Source: Agromyces sp. LHK192 (GTDB lineage: Bacteria; Actinomycetota; Actinomycetes; Actinomycetales; Microbacteriaceae). From it: 64,000 bases of DNA. Location: NCBI RefSeq assembly GCF_004006235.1, contig NZ_CP034753.1:3410001-3474000 (forward strand), given 5' to 3'. This document shows positions 7,766 through 15,855 of this stretch, in pieces. Within the stretch, counting starts at the first letter, position 1. Each line of letters begins with the position of its first letter. The position numbers and the translations under genes were made by a program. Under the pieces are notes generated by a model. That model was not told the DNA's origin and did no database searches. It saw only the letters and a program-made list of their open reading frames with translations.

Positions 7766-9162
7766 GCGCGGCGATCGTCGCAACCGGCCCGACCGGGTCC
7801 CCCGGCGCATCGCCGGGCACGCGGGGTCGCGCGCGCAAGGCGCTGCTCGCGGCATCCTTCGGCACGCTCCTCGAGTGGTACGACTTCTTCCTCTACGGAA
7901 CGGCCGCCGCCCTCGTGTTCCCGGTGCTGTTCTTCCCGGGCAGCGACCCGACGCTCGCGGCGATCCTGTCGTTCGCGACGTTCGCGACCGGGTTCATCGC
8001 CCGCCCGATCGGCGGCATCGCGTGGGCCTGGCTCGGCGACCGCATCGGCCGTCGGCCGACGCTCGTCGCGACCGTCGCCCTGATGGGCGCCGCGACCGTC
8101 GGCATCGGCCTGCTGCCGACCTACGCGCAGGTCGGCGCGCTCGCACCCGTGCTGCTCGTCGCGCTGCGCATGCTGCAGGGCGCGGCGACCGGCGGCGAGT
8201 GGGGCGGGGCGGCGCTGCTCGCGGTGGAGGGCTCGGGCGATCACGGCACCCGGGGGCGCAACGGCTTCCGCGGGTCGTTCATCCAGAGCGCGCTCTACCT
8301 GGGGCTCGTGCTCGGCAACCTCGCGTTCGTGATCGTCGTCGCGCTCGTCGACGAGGAGGCGCTCTTCGCATGGGGCTGGCGGGTGCCGTTCCTGGCCAGC
8401 ATCGTGCTGCTCGCCATCGGCGTGCTGCTGCGCCGCGGCGTCGACGAGACGGCCGACTTCACGACGGCCCGTGCTCGCGACCGGCTGTCGCGGCGGCCCC
8501 TGCTCGACGCGTTCCGGCAGCCGCGCGGCGTCGTCGCCGTGTTCCTCATGCGCACCGGCCAGAACGCCGTGTTCTACGTCATCTCGGTGTTCTGCCTGAG
8601 CTACGCGACGACCACCCTCGGGCTCGAGCGGTGGGTGACCCTGACCGCGCTGCTCTGCGGCGCCGGACTCGCGGCCCTGCTGTGCCCGCTGTGGGGTCGC
8701 CTCGGCGACCGGGTCGGGGCGGTGCCCGTCGTCATCGGCGGACTCGCCGGCCTCGGCGTGCTCACCGTGCCGCTGTTCCTCGCGCTCGACACGGCGTCTG
8801 CGGCGCTCATCATCGGGTCGGTGACGCTCATCCTCGGCACGATGAACGCCGCGACCGACAGCGTGCAGCCGGTGCTCTACGCGTCGCTGTTCCCGACGGA
8901 GGTGCGCTACTCGGGCATCACGCTCGGCCGCGAGGCGGCTGCGGTCGTCGGCGGGGGGCTCGCGCCCATGCTCGCCACCGCCCTGGTCGCGCTGGCCGGG
9001 CACTGGTGGCCCGTCGCGCTCATGATGGTGGTCGGCGCCGCCGTCGGCATCGCCGGCGCACTGGTCGCGCGGTCGGCGGCCGGCGCCGTCGGGGCGCTGC
9101 CCGATGCGACGCCGGCCGCCGTCGGCGGCCTCAGTCGGCCGAGCGATCGCGACGGTACGTGA
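7762..9162 (+). CDS. MHS-family MFS transporter, candidate thiamine-precursor importer
   Basis: The protein is a 466-residue, twelve-helix major facilitator of the metabolite:H+ symporter type. The signatures are FGTLLEWYDFFLYG at the start of helix 1, the GDRIGRRP loop between helices 2 and 3, and LQGAATGGEWGGAALL in helix 4. The ATG overlaps the thiD-tenA stop, so it sits in the TPP-riboswitch operon and is inferred to import a thiamine precursor such as HMP or hydroxyethylthiazole. MFS genes in thiMDE operons of other bacteria (the ThiU type) support this. Substrate cannot be read from the sequence. Its last 32 bases overlap the convergent neighbour. Confidence 0.82.
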   Translation: MSAAIVATGPTGSPGASPGTRGRARKALLAASFGTLLEWYDFFLYGTAAALVFPVLFFPGSDPTLAAILSFATFATGFIARPIGGIAWAWLGDRIGRRPTLVATVALMGAATVGIGLLPTYAQVGALAPVLLVALRMLQGAATGGEWGGAALLAVEGSGDHGTRGRNGFRGSFIQSALYLGLVLGNLAFVIVVALVDEEALFAWGWRVPFLASIVLLAIGVLLRRGVDETADFTTARARDRLSRRPLLDAFRQPRGVVAVFLMRTGQNAVFYVISVFCLSYATTTLGLERWVTLTALLCGAGLAALLCPLWGRLGDRVGAVPVVIGGLAGLGVLTVPLFLALDTASAALIIGSVTLILGTMNAATDSVQPVLYASLFPTEVRYSGITLGREAAAVVGGGLAPMLATALVALAGHWWPVALMMVVGAAVGIAGALVARSAAGAVGALPDATPAAVGGLSRPSDRDGT

Positions 9163-9748
9163 GGAAGACCGCGCCCTCCTCGCCGTGGACCTCGCGCTCG
9201 AGCTTCCAGGTCGCGGCGGGCAGCCCGTCTTCGAACAGCCGCGGGCCGCTGCCGACGATCACCGGGAAGATCCCCAGGCTGAGCACGTCGACGGCATCGG
9301 CCTCGAGCAATTCGCGGATGACGCTCGCACTCGAGAAGACGACGATGTCGCCGCCCTCGCGCTGCCGGAGCTCGCCGACGACCTCGGCCGCCGGCCGGTT
9401 CACGATCTCGGCGTTCGGCCACGGCGACTCGGTGAGCGTCCTCGACAGCACGACGGCCTCCGCGTCGCGCATCCAGGCGGCGTAGGCCCGGTCGCGCGGT
9501 TCGGCGTCGGCCTGGTCGGCGACCGGGGGCCAATAGCCGAAGAAGCCCTCGGCGTTGACCCGGCCGAGCAGCTGGGTCGTCGCGGAGCTCCACAGGTCGG
9601 TCAGGTGGTCGCGGGCCGCGTCGGTGACCGCGTACGGCACGATCCAGCTCATGTCGTGCGGCCCGGCGGGGCCGTGGTACCGGCCGTCGATCGACAGGCT
9701 CATGTTGACGACGACGTCGCGCGTGGTGGTGGTCTCGGTGGTGTTCAT
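9131..9748 (-). CDS. RibD C-terminal/dihydrofolate-reductase-like protein
   Basis: The 205-residue protein belongs to the YyaP/YwjB-type branch of the RibD_C/DHFR-like superfamily. Blocks are VVVNMSLSIDGRYHG near the N-terminus, LLGRVNAEGFFGYWPP, VVLSRTLTESPWPNAEIV and the NADPH-site-like IFPVIVGSGPRLFEDG. The true substrate of such stand-alone proteins is generally unknown. The gene lies one base after the ArsR-SRPBCC gene, as in many actinobacterial operons in which such a reductase follows an ArsR-SRPBCC pair. It is convergent with the thiamine transporter, overlapping by 32 bases. Confidence 0.85.
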   Translation of the reverse strand: MNTTETTTTRDVVVNMSLSIDGRYHGPAGPHDMSWIVPYAVTDAARDHLTDLWSSATTQLLGRVNAEGFFGYWPPVADQADAEPRDRAYAAWMRDAEAVVLSRTLTESPWPNAEIVNRPAAEVVGELRQREGGDIVVFSSASVIRELLEADAVDVLSLGIFPVIVGSGPRLFEDGLPAATWKLEREVHGEEGAVFLTYRRDRSAD

Positions 9749-9749
9749 C

Positions 9750-10610
9750 TCAATCCTCCTGGATCTCGGTGGTGGGAGTGCTGGTGCTGCCGGCCTCGGC
9801 TTCCGCGACGCGCACGAGCGCGTCGAGCGATTCCTCCATGCCGGTCCGAATGCCGGCGACGAAGTCGGCGGACTCGATCACGCTGTCCGTGATGCGGTAG
9901 TCGACCTCGAGCGTGACCGCGCCGTCGACGCCGCTCAGGGCGAGGTCGAGGTGGGCGGTGAACGCCGCGGAGCCGTCGGGGAGCAGCGGGGTCGTGTGGA
10001 AGGCGATCCGCCGGTCCGGGTCGACGGCGTCGACGCGGCCCTCGGCCCGCCCGACAACGCCGCCCGCCCCGTCGGGGTCGTCGGCATCGACGTACTCGAA
10101 GACGACCCGGCCGCCGACGGCGGGCGTGAACTCCAGCTCGGACAGCCGGAGGTCGCGTGGGGACCACCAGGCGGCGAGCAGCTCGGCCTCGGTGATCCGG
10201 CGCCACACGTCCCGGAGCGGGGCGTCGATCGACCGCGTGAAGGCGTATCGGCGGTCGTCGGCCCAGTTCGGGCGGTCGGCGGCGAGTCGTTCGGTCTCGA
10301 TCGCGGCGGCCATCTGCTCGAAGGACTCACCGCGGTCTCGGTGTTCGGCGACCCGGTCGGCCAACTCGGAAAGCGCCGCCGCGAGTTCGCGCAGCGGCTC
10401 CTCGCGGAGGCCGTAGTAGCGCCGATTCGCGGCGGGGTGGACGACCACCAGGCCGGCTCGAGCGAGGGTCTGCAGGTGCTTGGTCGTCTGCGGTTGGCGC
10501 AGTCCGGTCAGCTCAGCGAGCACGCCGACCGAGCGCGGTCGCTCGGCGAGCGCCTGCAGCATCCGCCAGCGGTTCTCGTCGCCGAGTGCGGCGAACATCA
10601 TCGAGGTCAT
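9750..10610 (-). CDS. ArsR-type winged-helix regulator fused to an SRPBCC (AHSA1) domain
   Basis: Residues 1-95 of this 286-residue protein are an ArsR winged helix (FAALGDENRWRMLQALAERP and the recognition region LTGLRQPQTTKHLQTLARAGLV). There are no metal-binding cysteines. From about residue 125 on it is an SRPBCC/AHSA1 ligand-binding fold (FTRSIDAPLRDVWRRITEAELLAAWWSP). The fused sensor domain suggests a ligand-responsive repressor. It heads an operon with the RibD-like gene. The upstream palindrome TATTCGAATA at 10628 lies 18 bases before the start and is a good autoregulatory operator candidate. Confidence 0.88.
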   Translation of the reverse strand: MTSMMFAALGDENRWRMLQALAERPRSVGVLAELTGLRQPQTTKHLQTLARAGLVVVHPAANRRYYGLREEPLRELAAALSELADRVAEHRDRGESFEQMAAAIETERLAADRPNWADDRRYAFTRSIDAPLRDVWRRITEAELLAAWWSPRDLRLSELEFTPAVGGRVVFEYVDADDPDGAGGVVGRAEGRVDAVDPDRRIAFHTTPLLPDGSAAFTAHLDLALSGVDGAVTLEVDYRITDSVIESADFVAGIRTGMEESLDALVRVAEAEAGSTSTPTTEIQED

Positions 10611-10626
10611 GGACCTCAGTATTCAC

Positions 10627-10658
10627 CTATTCGAATATTCCTGTCAACGACTATTCGA
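10627..10658 (-). promoter_or_regulatory. Candidate operator of the ArsR-SRPBCC regulator
   Basis: The perfect 10-bp palindrome TATTCGAATA spans 10628-10637, and its half CTATTCGA is repeated directly at 10627-10634 and 10651-10658 (period 24). The AT-rich block is conspicuous in this GC-rich setting and lies just upstream of the regulator start and at the 3' end of the neighbouring gene. Confidence 0.5.
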
Positions 10659-11118
10659 GGAGGACCTCGAGCCGGTGCTCGTTCTCGTCGAGGGCGTAGA
10701 GCGCCGAGGCGTGCAGCCGGTACAACCGCAGCGGCGCAGAGCCCGTGACCCGCGAACGGTCCCAGACACCCTCGCCCCGCTCGATCGACCGCTCGGCGTA
10801 GACGGCGAGGTGCCGGTCGAGGTCGTCCTCGGCGACCGGCGACACCGCACCTTCGCCGTACACGGCCTGGGCCCCGCTGGTGGACGACCCCGAGTCGAAC
10901 ACCGCGAACGCCGCGGACCCGCGCTCCGCGAGGTTCGCCGAATGCCGTGTCGCCGGCCGTGACATCCAGTACCAGTCGCGGAGGTCGTCACTCGGTGCGA
11001 ACCAGACCGGGGTCGCCCACGGGTTCCCCGAGGCGTCGGCGGTCGCGAGCGTGAGGTAGGTGTTCGCCTCGACCACGCGACGCGCACGTTCGAACGGGCT
11101 CAGGGGAGCGGCATCCAT
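10651..11118 (-). CDS. Pyridoxamine 5'-phosphate oxidase-family protein
   Basis: The 155-residue split-barrel flavin/F420-type protein has the opening block ARRVVEANTYLTLATADASG, then PWATPVWFAPSDD and YWMSRPATRHSANL, typical of the PNPOx-like general-stress branch. It is not the vitamin B6 enzyme itself, which is longer. The ATG at 11118 begins just before the conserved helix. A longer open frame upstream crosses the phzF gene in another frame and is a shadow. Cofactor (FMN or F420) cannot be decided. Confidence 0.82.
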   Translation of the reverse strand: MDAAPLSPFERARRVVEANTYLTLATADASGNPWATPVWFAPSDDLRDWYWMSRPATRHSANLAERGSAAFAVFDSGSSTSGAQAVYGEGAVSPVAEDDLDRHLAVYAERSIERGEGVWDRSRVTGSAPLRLYRLHASALYALDENEHRLEVLLE

Positions 11119-11188
11119 GTCCGACACGATACGCACGCACGTCGTCGGTGCGACCGCGCGACTCGGGTCGTCACCGGTGTGCGCGCCG

Positions 11189-12061
11189 TCACGCCGGCGT
11201 CGGCGCCTCGATCGGCACGGCGTGGCCCGAGACCGTGATCCCGCCCGCCGACGGGATGTCGACCGTGAGCAGGCCGGGCCGGCCGACGTGGGCGCCCTGC
11301 TCGATCTGGATGCGGCCCGTCGACGGCACGCGGCCGAGGCTGCGGAGGTATCCCCCGACCGCGGCGGCGGCAGATCCCGTCGCGGGATCCTCCGTGATCC
11401 GGCCGACCGGAAACAGGTTCCGTGCGACGTACCGGCCGTCGCCGGCACGGTGCAGGACCGTGATCGTGGCGGGCCAGCCCCGGGCGTCCATGAGCGCCCG
11501 CACCGCGTCGGGGTCGAACCGGAACCCGTCGAACACCGGCGCGTCGGCGAGCACGATGACCGGATGCGGGTTGCCGGCGTCGGCGATCCTGGGAGGCAGG
11601 TCCGTGTCGAGGTCGCGCGCGTCGAGGCCGAGCAGCCCGAGGATCGCGTCGAGGTCGCCTGGGGCCAACTCCGACACCGACGGCTCGATGCTCGTGAACG
11701 CGCCGCGCGCGCCCTGCTCGTCGCGCCCGACGACGATCGACACCTCCCCGACGGGCGTCGCGAAGCGGATCGCGCCGTCGGCACCCGCCCGCCCGCGCTC
11801 GGCGAGCGCGACGGCGGTCGCCACCGTCGCATGGCCGCAGAACGGCACCTCCGCGATCGGCGAGAAGTAGCGGATGCCGAGCGCGCCGTCGTCGACGGCC
11901 CCCGTGACGAAGGCCGTCTCGGCGTAGTCGACCTCGGCGGCGATGCGCTGCATGGCCTCGTCGTCGAGCCCGCCGGCATCGAGCACCACGCCGGCGGGAT
12001 TGCCGCCTTCGGGGTCGGTGCTGAAGGCGGTGTACCGCAGGACCTCGGGCGCGGACCTCAC
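11189..12061 (-). CDS. PhzF-family isomerase/epimerase-like protein
   Basis: The 290-residue protein has the twin diaminopimelate-epimerase-like fold of PhzF proteins: FSTDPEGGNPAGVV at the N-terminus, VDYAETAFV carrying the family's catalytic glutamate, FCGHATVATA, and ITEDPATGSAAAAVGGYL. The physiological reaction outside phenazine pathways is unknown, and no phenazine genes are near. The start is GTG overlapping the stop of the upstream HD-domain gene (GTGA), so the two are translationally coupled. Confidence 0.9.
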   Translation of the reverse strand: MRSAPEVLRYTAFSTDPEGGNPAGVVLDAGGLDDEAMQRIAAEVDYAETAFVTGAVDDGALGIRYFSPIAEVPFCGHATVATAVALAERGRAGADGAIRFATPVGEVSIVVGRDEQGARGAFTSIEPSVSELAPGDLDAILGLLGLDARDLDTDLPPRIADAGNPHPVIVLADAPVFDGFRFDPDAVRALMDARGWPATITVLHRAGDGRYVARNLFPVGRITEDPATGSAAAAVGGYLRSLGRVPSTGRIQIEQGAHVGRPGLLTVDIPSAGGITVSGHAVPIEAPTPA

Positions 12062-13617
12062 GCGCCGAGCGCCGCCCGGGCGTTGCGATACTTCTCGGAC
12101 AGGCGCGCCTGCGTGTCATGGTCGAGCTTGCGCACGCGCCACGGCGCCGAGTTGTCGGCGATGTCGGCGAGCTTCACCCGGCGGGCGCCCGCGTGCTGGC
12201 GGATCCGCGCGTAGTAGTCGGACTCGGACACGTCGGAGGTGCGCGTCAGCAGGCGCACGATCTCGACGACCGCGGGCTGCACGCCCGCGTCGAGCAGGTC
12301 CTTCGCCGTCATCGGGGAGTCCTCGACGACGTCGTGCAGCCAGGCCGCGGCGACGAGCTCGGGCTCGGACGCCTCGTCGAACCGCTCGGCGACCCGACCG
12401 GGGTGGTCGATGTACTCGGCGCCGACCTTGTCGACCTGCCCGCGGTGCGCGACGAACGCGATGCCCTTCGCCAGTGCGATCTGCGCGGCCGCGGCGGGTG
12501 CCGCCGGCGCCGCGGGGACCTGCGCGGCCGGGACCGCGGCCGCCGTCTGGGTCGCGAGCGACGTCTGGCCGGCTGCCCCGCCGTCGATCCGCTCGTATGA
12601 CCCCGTCGTCGTTCCGGTCATCTCTGCCTCCTGATCGGATTCCAGCGCCTGCGGCGCAACGTCGCCATGCGCGGCGACGACCTCGTGGTGCGGGGCCGCT
12701 GCGGGCTCCGCGATGAATTCTGGGGTGGGCTCGGCCCCGGGCTCCGGCTCGGCCACGGGCTCCGGCTCGGCCACGGGCTCCGGCTCGGCCACGGGCTCCG
12801 GCTCGGCCACGGGCTCGATCTCGGCCATGGGCTCCGGCTCGGACTCCGGCTCCGGCTCCAGCTCGACCACCGTCTTCGGCTCGGCCACGGGCTGGACCTC
12901 GGCCACGGGCTGGACCTCGGCCACGGGCTGGACCACAGCCACGGGCTCCGGTTCGAGCTCGGGTGCCGGCGGCGCCCACATGCTGCGAGGCACCGGGCCC
13001 GAGGCATCCGCTGCGCTCGCTGCCGGCGGCGTGCGCGCCACGGATGGCTCCGCCTCGTCGGCGTCGACGGCCGACGCCGCACCCGCTTCGGCGAGCGGAT
13101 CACGGCCTCGCACCGGTCGCACGAAGTCGAGTTCGGCCTCGAGCTCGGCCATCTCGCGCTCGTCGAGTTCGAGCAGCGACCTCGAGCCGCTCTCGACCTG
13201 ACGGTCGAAGTGCCCCTCGTCGACCTCGCGGAGCCGGTCGCCGTCGATCGTGGTGAAGTAGCGGCGGCGCCCTTCGTCGGCGACCGAGACGATCACCTCG
13301 ACGTACTCGCCGCTCGGTTCGTGGGAGCACACGTAGTAGCGCTGCGCGTCGTCGGCGCGGCGCAGGGCCGAGACCTTCGCCGCGATCGGCACCTGGGGTG
13401 CCGCGACGGCTTCCGTCGCAGCACGGCGTCGGCCGGCGCGCGTCGCGGGCGCCTCCTCGGCGACGGCCACGCGGGACTCGGCAGCCGCCGGTGCGCCGAT
13501 GATCGACTCGTCGCTCAGGGGGTCGGCGGCAAGCGCGGCACGCCCCAGCCAATCCTCGAGCTCGGCGAACGACGCGTTGAACCCCGGGATGGGCTCGTCG
13601 TGGTCAGGGGACGTCAT
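12058..13617 (-). CDS. RelA/SpoT-type HD-domain protein with long Pro/Glu repeat region
   Basis: This 519-residue protein has three parts. Residues 1-200 are an acidic N-terminal region with a compact conserved block (RYYVCSHEPSGEYVEVIVSV). Residues 200-340 are a Val-Ala-Glu-Pro-Glu-Pro tract of low complexity encoded by 18-bp tandem repeats. The C-terminal part is an HD phosphohydrolase domain resembling the ppGpp-hydrolase half of RelA/SpoT proteins and Mesh1: FVAHRGQVDKVGAEYIDHP, AAAWLHDVVEDS and VKLADIADN supply the metal-binding His, HD pair and Asp. No synthetase or TGS domain is present, so a small hydrolase-type role (ppGpp or another nucleotide) is inferred. The ATG at 13617 replaces a longer frame reading into the promoter. 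Coupled to phzF. Confidence 0.8.
   Translation of the reverse strand: MTSPDHDEPIPGFNASFAELEDWLGRAALAADPLSDESIIGAPAAAESRVAVAEEAPATRAGRRRAATEAVAAPQVPIAAKVSALRRADDAQRYYVCSHEPSGEYVEVIVSVADEGRRRYFTTIDGDRLREVDEGHFDRQVESGSRSLLELDEREMAELEAELDFVRPVRGRDPLAEAGAASAVDADEAEPSVARTPPAASAADASGPVPRSMWAPPAPELEPEPVAVVQPVAEVQPVAEVQPVAEPKTVVELEPEPESEPEPMAEIEPVAEPEPVAEPEPVAEPEPVAEPEPGAEPTPEFIAEPAAAPHHEVVAAHGDVAPQALESDQEAEMTGTTTGSYERIDGGAAGQTSLATQTAAAVPAAQVPAAPAAPAAAAQIALAKGIAFVAHRGQVDKVGAEYIDHPGRVAERFDEASEPELVAAAWLHDVVEDSPMTAKDLLDAGVQPAVVEIVRLLTRTSDVSESDYYARIRQHAGARRVKLADIADNSAPWRVRKLDHDTQARLSEKYRNARAALGA
12739..12948. repeat. 18-bp tandem repeats inside the HD-protein gene
   Basis: Four exact copies of GGGCTCCGGCTCGGCCAC run from 12739 to 12810, followed by diverged units and a second set, GGGCTGGACCTCGGCCAC, at 12889-12924 plus a variant to 12942. 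On the coding strand they encode repeated VAEPEP and VAEVQP hexapeptides. Such identical units are prone to slippage and length change between strains. Confidence 0.9.
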
Positions 13618-13804
13618 GCACGCTCCGGTTCGGGCTCGGCCGAACGCTCGGCCGCCAGGGGTCGGCGGGGGGATGCCTCCCCCGATGCTAAGCCGGGATC
13701 GCCTCGGCGTGCACCAATCCATGCACCGACAGGTCGAGCCGTGTCCTCCGCTTCCGCGTCATTCCGCCGCGCAGGGCCGCGGCAGTTGGAGGTGATCGAC
13801 AAGC

Positions 13805-14332
13805 ATGTCGCGCCGATTGTGGCGATGGGGTGAAACTCGGTGGATGCGCATCACCCCGCGCCGACTCGCCGTCGGCATGAGCCTGTGGATCCCGAACCTC
13901 TTCAGCGGCATCCGGGTCCGACGATTCGCGCCCGACTGGACCAGCGCGACCGTGGAGCTGCACGTCAACGTCTTCACCCGCAACTTCGTGAAGACCGCGT
14001 TCGGCGGGTCGATGTCGGCCATGACCGACCCCTATTACTTCATGCTCGTCATGCACCAGCTCGGTCGCGACTACGTCGTCTGGGACACGCGCGGCGAGAT
14101 CGAGTTCGTGAAGCCCGGGCGCGGCGTGCTCACCGCGCACTTCGAAGTGCCGCGTGAGCGAGCCGAGGAACTGCGTGCCCGGGCGAGCGGCGGCGCGAAG
14201 GTCCTCGAGTGGTTCGAGACCGAGATCACGGATGCCTCGGGCGACGTCGTCGCCCGCGTGCGCCGCGAGGTCTACGTGCGCGAGAAGCGCCGGGTCACCG
14301 ACGCGGCGCGGGAATCCGCCGAGGTCGGCTGA
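13805..14332 (+). CDS. DUF4442 (hotdog-fold, thioesterase-like) protein
   Basis: The 175-residue protein matches DUF4442: an N-terminal basic helix, IPNLFSGIRVRRFAPDWT, the hotdog helix block NFVKTAFGGSMSAMTDPYY and VVWDTRGEIEFVKPGRG. It is related to acyl-CoA thioesterase folds but no reaction is established. The start is certain: GGAGGTGATC at 13788-13797 is an unusually complete match to the anti-Shine-Dalgarno, seven bases before the ATG. It is divergent from the HD-domain gene, with a 187-base shared promoter region in between. Confidence 0.88.
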   Translation: MSRRLWRWGETRWMRITPRRLAVGMSLWIPNLFSGIRVRRFAPDWTSATVELHVNVFTRNFVKTAFGGSMSAMTDPYYFMLVMHQLGRDYVVWDTRGEIEFVKPGRGVLTAHFEVPRERAEELRARASGGAKVLEWFETEITDASGDVVARVRREVYVREKRRVTDAARESAEVG

Positions 14333-14363
14333 GCCGGGCCGTCGCAGGCGCCGTCCTGCCGAC

Positions 14364-14738
14364 TCACGAGAACTCCGCGAGCTCGTCGGCGGTCAGGTTC
14401 CGCGCGATCGTGACGCCGCCGACCGCGGCTTCGGGGAACCGCGTGGCGATCTCGGCCGCGCGCGCCTCCGACTCGACCTCCACCAGGTAGTACCCCGTGA
14501 TCACCTCGGTGACCTCCGGCAACGGGGCATCCGTCACGATCGGTCCGTCGGCGCCGCGCGTCACGATGCGCTGGGTGCGGTCGTCGAGCGCCTTCGAGTC
14601 GATCAGCTCGCCGGTCGCCTCGAGGTCGTCGACCGCGTCGAGATACGACCGGTAGGCGGCCTGTCGCTCGGCGTCGTCCATCTCGGCGAACATCGCCGAG
14701 ACCGATGGATTCGTGCGGATCAGGATCAGGTACTTCAC
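14364..14738 (-). CDS. YCII-related (YciI family) protein
   Basis: The 124-residue ferredoxin-like-fold protein begins VKYLILIRTNPSV and contains YLDAVDDLEATGELIDSKALDD and GYYLVEVESEARAAEIATRFPEA, as in DGPF/YCII proteins often found beside ECF sigma factors. No sigma factor gene is adjacent here. GTG at 14738 is chosen as start because GGGAGG lies six bases upstream and the protein then begins at the first beta strand. A longer frame adds only an atypical leader. Confidence 0.85.
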   Translation of the reverse strand: MKYLILIRTNPSVSAMFAEMDDAERQAAYRSYLDAVDDLEATGELIDSKALDDRTQRIVTRGADGPIVTDAPLPEVTEVITGYYLVEVESEARAAEIATRFPEAAVGGVTIARNLTADELAEFS

Positions 14739-14865
14739 GGATGCCTCCCGGTGTCGGTGGGGCCAGGCGGATGCCCCGCCAGTATGTCGAAGCCGTGACG
14801 GCGATTTCGACATCGAGTTCGACACCGACCAGGCGCGGCGAGGCGTGCTCGGCCGGGCCCCGGGG

Positions 14866-15735
14866 TCAGCCCGCCGCGAGCAGGTCGTCGATCGCCGCGC
14901 GGAACGCATCGGGTCGCTCGGCCCACGGGTAGTGACCGCAGCCCTCGAGCACGCGCAGGTCGGCGCCGAGCCGTTCGGCGTAGGCGACGACCGGGGCGAA
15001 CCCCACGAGCAGGTCGCCGTCGCCCGCGATCACCGTCGTGGGCGGCAGCGCCGCGGCACCCATCCGGTCGGCGGCGTCCTCCGGGATGTCGTGGAACCAG
15101 GCCAGGTCGGCCGCGAGCTCCCACTCGCCGACGAGCGCGTGCGCACGTTCGCGGTCGGTCCAGCGGGCGTATCCCGCCGGCCCCTCGAGCAGGCGGCGGC
15201 GGTCGAAGTCGGCCTGGTCGACCGGGTCCGGCCCGAGCAGCGACGCCATCGCCGCGTCGACCTCGGGATCGTCCCGCCGGCGCGCGATCTCGAGACCGTC
15301 GTACGCCTCGGCGCCCACGAGCCAGGTCGCCGGCGGCGTGATGAGGGTGAGGCGCCGCACCCGGTCGGGGTACCGCACCGCCGTCGCGAGCGCCAGGCGC
15401 GTGCCCGCGGAGTGCGCGACGACGTCGACGCGCTCGAGCCCGAGCGCGTCGGCGAGGTCGATCAGGTCGTCGGCGTCCGTCCACCACCCACGGGAGCGGC
15501 CGCCGGTCGACGGTTCGCCGCGCGGGTGCAGCACCGCGAGCGGGCGCACGGATGCCGCGCCCGCGAGGTCCTCGAGGTAGGCCACGCCTCGGCACGCCCC
15601 GCCGGGGACGAACAGCGCAGGTTCGGCGCCCTGAGATGCTGTGGCCTGAGCCGCCGTGCCCTGAGGGGCATCCGATTCGGTCATCAGGTGGTACGCGATG
15701 GTCCGCCCGTCGCGGGCGATGAAGTCCGGCACCAT
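14866..15735 (-). CDS. Alpha/beta-hydrolase fold protein
   Basis: The 289-residue cytoplasmic hydrolase starts MVPDFIARDGRTIAYHL. It has VPGGACRG as the oxyanion-type loop, VDVVAHSAGTRLAL carrying the nucleophile serine in an HSAG elbow, and GDGDLLVGF plus LEGCGHYPWAERPDAF as the late Asp and His elements. Substrate is unknown; the proline-iminopeptidase/epoxide-hydrolase group is the nearest impression. ATG 15735 precedes the first strand. It is divergent from the clpP operon, with 120 bases between. Confidence 0.82.
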   Translation of the reverse strand: MVPDFIARDGRTIAYHLMTESDAPQGTAAQATASQGAEPALFVPGGACRGVAYLEDLAGAASVRPLAVLHPRGEPSTGGRSRGWWTDADDLIDLADALGLERVDVVAHSAGTRLALATAVRYPDRVRRLTLITPPATWLVGAEAYDGLEIARRRDDPEVDAAMASLLGPDPVDQADFDRRRLLEGPAGYARWTDRERAHALVGEWELAADLAWFHDIPEDAADRMGAAALPPTTVIAGDGDLLVGFAPVVAYAERLGADLRVLEGCGHYPWAERPDAFRAAIDDLLAAG

Positions 15736-15774
15736 CCGACGATACCCTCGCGTTGCTCCCACGGCCGATCCGCG

Positions 15775-15792
15775 CTCGGCAGCTCTGCCGAG
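15775..15792. promoter_or_regulatory. Dyad upstream of the clpP operon, candidate operator
   Basis: CTCGGCAG and CTGCCGAG form perfect 8-base arms around a two-base centre, 63 bases before the clpP ATG and between the divergent hydrolase and clpP genes. A further perfect 10-bp palindrome, GCGGATCCGC, lies at 15809-15818. Either could be the site of the ClgR/PopR-like regulator encoded downstream. I do not see the published ClgR consensus clearly. Confidence 0.4.
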
Positions 15793-15855
15793 GGCTGCTC
15801 CGCCCACGGCGGATCCGCTCGCGGAGGGGCATCCGCTCGGCGCACGCTGGGTCCC

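Noticed and set aside
12739..12948. CRISPR-like array of short repeats
   Set aside because: The 18-bp units are directly adjacent without spacers and encode repeated VAEPEP in the HD-protein gene; they are coding tandem repeats.
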